Assembly (NCBI RefSeq): GCF_003996855.1
Contig: NZ_NRQY01000001.1
Location: 342,274-406,273 of the forward strand
DNA length: 64,000 bases
Source of the DNA: Morganella morganii
GTDB lineage: Bacteria; Pseudomonadota; Gammaproteobacteria; Enterobacterales; Enterobacteriaceae
Reading direction: 5' to 3'
Both the position numbers and the translations under genes were made by a program. Below the pieces are notes generated by a model. That model saw only the letters and a program-made list of their open reading frames with translations. It was not told where the DNA came from and did not search any database. Below, piece by piece: positions 60,501 through 64,000 of the stretch; the first letter of the stretch is position 1; every line of letters starts with the position of its first letter.

Positions 60501-60956
60501 ACTGCGGTAACCGCCCTGAACCAGCTCTTCACGCAGCTTGTCCCGTGACAGTTTTTCCCCTTTGTCCATCACCAGCGCATGACTGGTGAGAAATTCAGGC
60601 GGACACACTTTTTGCATCAATGTATTAACCGGCAGAATCAGTGCGCCTTTTTCCAGGGTCGGCAGACGATATAAAGTGGATAACCGGTTGGAGATAATCT
60701 CCTGATGCGGCGAAAAGCTGTCATACGGCAGAGTTTCCCAGTCGGCGAGGGTTTCTGCCGGCAGTGCGGTAAACTGGCGGATTTCATCCCGCAGCCGCAG
60801 GGCGTTCTGCATATCGCGGGTCACTAGGATGACGGGGCCGTCGTGTTGTTCAATTATCGACGCGGTTTCCACCGCACAGGCTGCGCCGGTCATTTCACCG
60901 AGCTGGCGGGTGTCTGCGGCACGGGCCGGGAGTTCATAACGTATTTTCAGCGACAT
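57516..60956 (-). CDS. mfd: Transcription-repair coupling factor Mfd
   Basis: 1146 residues from MSLKIRYELPARAADTRQ (E. coli 1148); the open frame goes on to 61007 but the extra 17 residues are not family-like. UvrB-homology region (ADWETLPYDSFSPHQEIISNR), RNA polymerase-interacting domain near 470-540 (GRYQGLTTLEAGG), translocase with Walker A GDVGFGKTEVA, DEEH box and QLRGRVGRS, then the TRCF C-terminal domain. It removes stalled RNA polymerase and recruits UvrA. Divergent from lolC. Confidence 0.96.
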   Translation of the reverse strand: MSLKIRYELPARAADTRQLGEMTGAACAVETASIIEQHDGPVILVTRDMQNALRLRDEIRQFTALPAETLADWETLPYDSFSPHQEIISNRLSTLYRLPTLEKGALILPVNTLMQKVCPPEFLTSHALVMDKGEKLSRDKLREELVQGGYRSVEQVLEHGEFAIRGALLDLFPMGSELPFRIDFFDDEIDSLRTFDVDTQRTLDEVNAINLLPAHEFPTDKDAIELFRSQWREIFEVRRDPEHIYQQVSKGTLPAGIEYWQPLFFTAPLVPLFNYLPDNTLLVTQDLQESADRFRRDVQQRFESRGVDPMRPLLPPSQLWLTPEELNQQMKTLPRVQLNNDKLPRKAANTNLGYTALPDLKVNPQLKSPLDPLRRFLESTDAAVIFSVESEGRRESVQELLARIKIKPAEIRSLPDAAVPGIYVMIGAAEHGFVDNDRQRVLICESDMLGERVVRRRQDTRRTINTDTLIRNLAELRPGQPVVHLEHGVGRYQGLTTLEAGGIKAEYLILTYAGEDKLYVPVSSLHLISRYAGGADESAPLHKLGGEAWSKARQKAAEKVRDVAAQLLDIYAQRAVKPSFAFKHDREQYREFCQSFPFETTPDQEQAINAVLSDMCQPVAMDRLVCGDVGFGKTEVAMRAAFLAVNNHKQVAVLVPTTLLAQQHYDNFRDRFANWPVRIEVLSRFRSAKEQQQVLDDTREGKVDIIIGTHKLLQSDVHWHDLGLLVVDEEHRFGVRHKERIKAMRANVDILTLTATPIPRTLNMAMSGMRDLSIIATPPARRLAVKTFVRQYDELVVREAILREVLRGGQVYYLYNDVENIEKARDRIAELVPEARVATGHGQMRERELERVMTDFHHQRFNVLVCTTIIETGIDIPSANTIIIERADHFGLAQLHQLRGRVGRSHHQAYAYLLTPHPKAMTTDAHKRLEAIASLEDLGAGFALATHDLEIRGAGELLGDDQSGQMASIGFTLYMEMLESAVDSLKSGKEPSLEDLTQNQTEVELRMPALLPEDYLPDVSMRLSFYKRIASARSDTELTELKIKLIDRFGLLPDAGRHLLAAAGLRLQAQQLGIRRIEAQEKGGFIEFSEKNHVDPAYLIGLLQNNPKQYRLDGPSKLKFICDLTDRTKRIEFVADLLTAFAAHPA

Positions 60957-61195
60957 TCGGTTTTCCATCGGGCTGCGTATTTCTGTCAGGTAACAAGGTT
61001 CTGCCATACCGGAGTGGCTTGTCCGGGCAATAAAAGGCCGCCGCGCCGCCGGTTCAGAGGTGGTCTGATACCGGCAACACGCTGACCGTCAATGAAAAAA
61101 AACTGCCGCAAACGGGCGGGAGTGGTTCCATTCATCAACCGGAGCCTTTATTATCCCTGAACACTTCGCTTTGGCAACAGGAGCGTTCAGATTTC

Positions 61196-62398
61196 ATGTT
61201 TCAGTCTGTCTCATTTTTAATCGGTCTGCGTTACATGCGGGGGCGGGGCACCGATCGCTTTGCCCGTTTCGTATCGCTGCTTTCCGCCATCGGCATCACG
61301 CTGGGGGTGACAGCACTTATCACCGTGACATCCGTGATGAACGGTTTTGAACGCTCATTACAGCAGAGTATTCTCGATTTTATGCCGCAGGCAGTGATCA
61401 CCACCGGAAACGGCGGGCTTGATCCGCAGACGCATCCGGTCTCACAACTGGCCGGGCTGCGTGATGTGGTGAAAATTGCCCCTATTGTGACCGGCGACGT
61501 GGTCTTGCAGAGCACCGGCAATGTGGGGATCGCCTCCGTGACCGGGATTGACCGGCAGGGGGATGAGCCGCTGCTGGATTATCTGGTGAATACCCGGCCG
61601 TCCGATCTGGCGGCAGGACAGTATCACGTGGTGGTCGGAGAGGGCGTGGCGAAACGCATGGGGCTTAAGCGCGGGGATAGTGTCCGTATCCTGGTGCCGA
61701 ATGTGTCACAGCTGACGCCGATGGGACGCATCCCGAGCCAGCGCCTCTTCACCGTGGCGGGCTTTTTCTCCTCCGGCAGTGAATCCGATAATACCCAGGT
61801 GCTGATGAATCAGGAGGATGCGGCGCGTCTGATGCGCTATCCGGCCGGTAATATCACCGGCTGGCGTCTCTATCTGTCACAGCCGTTACAGGTGGATACG
61901 CTCAGTCAGCAGACATTGCCGGAAGGACTGGTCTGGACAGACTGGCGCGTACAGAAAGGCGAGTTTTTCCAGGCCGTGCGCATGGAGAAAAATATGATGG
62001 GGCTGCTGCTCAGCCTGATTATCGCCGTGGCCGCGTTTAATATCATTACCTCACTGGCCTTGCTGGTGATGGAAAAACAGACCGAAGTTGCCATCCTGAA
62101 AACGCTGGGTATGACACGCGGTAAAATTATGCTGATCTTTATGATCCAGGGGGCAGGAGCGGGGATTCTCGGCTCGGTGATCGGCGTCCTGCTGGGCACG
62201 CTGCTCTCGTCACAGCTGAATATTCTGATGCCGCTGCTGGGGCTTATTCCGAAAGGTATTGCCCTGCCGACGGTGCTTGAGCCGCTGCGCGTGATAACCA
62301 TCGGTGCGGCAGCCATGTTTATCTCTTTATTATCCACACTCTGGCCTGCGTGGCGGGCGGCAGCGGTACAACCCGCGGAGGCTTTACGTTATGAGTGA
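61196..62398 (+). CDS. lolC: Lipoprotein-releasing permease LolC
   Basis: 400 residues, E. coli length 399. N-terminal membrane segment after [30 protein letters not shown], a large periplasmic domain (~50-245) that recruits LolA, then three membrane segments with [19 protein letters not shown] as coupling helix. With LolD and LolE it lifts outer-membrane lipoproteins from the inner membrane. Its end overlaps lolD by eight bases. Confidence 0.95.
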   Translation: MFQSVSFLIGLRYMRGRGTDRFARFVSLLSAIGITLGVTALITVTSVMNGFERSLQQSILDFMPQAVITTGNGGLDPQTHPVSQLAGLRDVVKIAPIVTGDVVLQSTGNVGIASVTGIDRQGDEPLLDYLVNTRPSDLAAGQYHVVVGEGVAKRMGLKRGDSVRILVPNVSQLTPMGRIPSQRLFTVAGFFSSGSESDNTQVLMNQEDAARLMRYPAGNITGWRLYLSQPLQVDTLSQQTLPEGLVWTDWRVQKGEFFQAVRMEKNMMGLLLSLIIAVAAFNIITSLALLVMEKQTEVAILKTLGMTRGKIMLIFMIQGAGAGILGSVIGVLLGTLLSSQLNILMPLLGLIPKGIALPTVLEPLRVITIGAAAMFISLLSTLWPAWRAAAVQPAEALRYE

Positions 62399-63086
62399 GT
62401 TATTACTGGCATGTCGTCAGTTATGCAAATCCTATCATGAGGGCACAGTGGAAACTGATGTCCTGAAACAGGTGAATTTTGAACTCCGGCGCGGCGATAT
62501 GCTGGCGATTGTCGGCAGCTCCGGATCGGGGAAAAGTACACTGCTGCATCTGCTCGGCGGGCTGGATTCCCCGACTTCCGGTGAGGTGATTTTTAACGGC
62601 ACGGCACTCTCCGCCATGAGCCAGAATGCCCTGTCTGCGCTGCGTAATGAGGAAATGGGCTTTATCTACCAGTTCCACCATCTGTTGCCGGACTTTACGG
62701 CGGCGGAAAACGTGGCGATGCCGCTGCTGATCGGCGGTATGGCGCGGGATAAAGCTCTGGCACAGGCGGGAGATATGCTGGAACGGGTCGGTGTGGCGGC
62801 GCGCGCTCATCACCGGCCATCTGAGCTTTCCGGCGGGGAACGTCAGCGGGTGGCGATTGCCCGTGCGCTGGTGAATAAACCGTCGCTGGTGCTGGCGGAT
62901 GAACCAACCGGTAACCTGGATCAGCGAAATGCGCAAAGTATTTTTGACCTGTTATCTGAACTGAATAAAACCCTCGGTACTGCCTTCCTGGTGGTCACTC
63001 ACGACCTCGCGCTGGCGGCGAAAATGGGGCGGCAGATGGAAATGCGTGACGGTATTCTGAATACTCAGCCGGAGACGGCGCTATGA
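62391..63086 (+). CDS. lolD: Lipoprotein-releasing ATPase LolD
   Basis: 231 residues from ATG 62391. Walker [10 protein letters not shown], LolD motif [21 protein letters not shown], signature LSGGERQRV, Walker [13 protein letters not shown]. The ATG lies inside the lolC end and the stop overlaps the lolE ATG, so the three genes are translationally coupled. Confidence 0.96.
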   Translation: MSELLLACRQLCKSYHEGTVETDVLKQVNFELRRGDMLAIVGSSGSGKSTLLHLLGGLDSPTSGEVIFNGTALSAMSQNALSALRNEEMGFIYQFHHLLPDFTAAENVAMPLLIGGMARDKALAQAGDMLERVGVAARAHHRPSELSGGERQRVAIARALVNKPSLVLADEPTGNLDQRNAQSIFDLLSELNKTLGTAFLVVTHDLALAAKMGRQMEMRDGILNTQPETAL

Positions 63087-64000
63087 ATGCACTACCGCTG
63101 TCATTACTGACTGCGCTGCGTTTCAGCAAAGGGCGGAAACGGGCGGGGATGGTCTCGCTGATTTCCGTGATTTCCACCCTGGGGATCACGCTCGGGGTGG
63201 CGGTACTGATTATCGGGCTGAGCGCCATGAACGGCTTCGAACGTGAGCTGGAAAGCCGGGTGCTGTCTGTGGTGCCGCAGGGGCAGATATCCACCGTTGA
63301 GCAGCCGTTTGATACCTGGGCGCAAAGTCTGCTGCGGATCAAAAACACCCCCGGCGTGGTCGCGGCCAGCCCGTATATTGAATTTACCGGACTGGCGGAA
63401 AAAGGCAGTAAATTGCAGGCGATGCAGCTGATGGGGGTGGACCCGGTTACCCAGAAGTCGGTCAGCGGGCTGCCGGAGTTTGTCGCGGATAATGCCTGGG
63501 CCGGATTTCAGGCCGGGAAAAGTCAGATAATCCTCGGTGACGGCGCGGCGAAATCCCTCGGTGTTGCGCAGGGGGACTGGCTCACTATCATGATCCCGAA
63601 TCATGACAGTACGGAGCGCCTGTTACAGCCGAAACGCATCCGTTTGCAGGTCGCGGGGATTTTTCGCTTAAGCGGCATGCTGGATCACCGGCTGGCACTG
63701 ATCCCGCTGGAAGATGCACAGCAGTATCTGGATTACGGCGAGGGTGTCACCGGTATTGAAATCCGTACGGATAATGTCTTCAACGCCAATGATATAGTGC
63801 TGCGGGCGGCGGAAGCCAGTCGTGAGCATGTCTTCTATAAGAGCTGGATCAACGAATACGGTTATATGTACAGCGATATTCAGTTAGTACGCAGTATTAT
63901 GTATCTTGCCATGATTCTGGTGATTGGTGTGGCGTGCTTTAATATTGTTTCCACCCTGATTATTGCTGTGAAAGACAAAAGCGGGGATATCGCCATTCTG
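63083..64000 (+). CDS. lolE: Lipoprotein-releasing permease LolE (partial, C-terminus outside window)
   Basis: 306 codons from ATG 63083 to the window end, no stop. [44 protein letters not shown] matches the LolE N-terminus; the periplasmic domain and the second membrane segment ([22 protein letters not shown]) follow. About 108 residues are missing compared with E. coli LolE (414). It binds the incoming lipoprotein in the LolCDE complex. Confidence 0.95.
   Translation, partial: MNALPLSLLTALRFSKGRKRAGMVSLISVISTLGITLGVAVLIIGLSAMNGFERELESRVLSVVPQGQISTVEQPFDTWAQSLLRIKNTPGVVAASPYIEFTGLAEKGSKLQAMQLMGVDPVTQKSVSGLPEFVADNAWAGFQAGKSQIILGDGAAKSLGVAQGDWLTIMIPNHDSTERLLQPKRIRLQVAGIFRLSGMLDHRLALIPLEDAQQYLDYGEGVTGIEIRTDNVFNANDIVLRAAEASREHVFYKSWINEYGYMYSDIQLVRSIMYLAMILVIGVACFNIVSTLIIAVKDKSGDIAIL

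Noticed and set aside
1..64000. CRISPR array, IS element, toxin-antitoxin or phage-defence island
   Set aside because: No regularly spaced repeats, transposase, or defence-type gene pairs were found; almost all genes follow enterobacterial chromosome order.

Overview
This window is a stretch of enterobacterial chromosome, most likely from Morganella (Morganellaceae). The gene order and the proteins match the Escherichia coli yej/yei, sbcB-yeeX, rne-rluC-fab and ycf-ndh-mfd-lolCDE neighbourhoods. A UmoD-type protein, known from the swarming regulation of Proteus, points to the Morganellaceae. The roughly half G+C composition (judged by eye) fits Morganella better than the AT-rich Proteus or Providencia. 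No species-level search was possible.

Layout. 1-540: the end of a DinI-like SOS gene with a perfect LexA box, lying just beyond the 3' end of a tRNA-Pro(GGG); this looks like the edge of an element integrated at the tRNA. 547-14,300: envelope and translation genes yejM-yejL, yejK, rplY, radD, rsuA, bcr, yejG, mepS, lpxT (frameshifted), two small secreted pilin-like paralogues, efpL (amber mutation) and mtr. 14,400-20,800: a Nudix hydrolase, fruK alone behind a Cra operator without fruB or fruA, nfo, yeiH/yeiE and lysP. 21,000-26,480: an accessory iron-siderophore uptake set (binding protein, permease, ATPase, TonB-dependent receptor). 26,500-31,500: a candidate small RNA, a candidate leader ORF with plaP (frameshifted), a TSUP permease, dld (frameshifted) and a small hypothetical gene. 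31,500-45,600: sbcB, tmaR, rne, rluC, a small exported Cys protein, yceF, and the yceD-rpmF-plsX-fabHDG-acpP-fabF lipid operon. 45,700-53,500: pabC-mltG-tmk-holB-ycfH-hinT-lpoB-thiK-nagZ-ycfP, many of them overlapping or nearly so. 53,500-64,000: ndh with FNR and PdhR-like sites, umoD with an RcsAB-like box, a Tat-exported aminotransferase, mfd, and lolCD with partial lolE.

The most unusual aspects are: four broken non-essential genes (lpxT, efpL, plaP, dld) within 21 kb, while about 33 kb of housekeeping genes to the right is intact; an apparently leaderless, Rcs-box-controlled umoD; a well-initiated leader ORF that overlaps the plaP start; an orphan fruK that keeps its Cra operator; a periplasmic PLP aminotransferase; and a tandem pair of miniature pilin-like secreted proteins. 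I see no CRISPR array, insertion sequence, rRNA or complete prophage. No single clearly new multi-gene system could be demonstrated.
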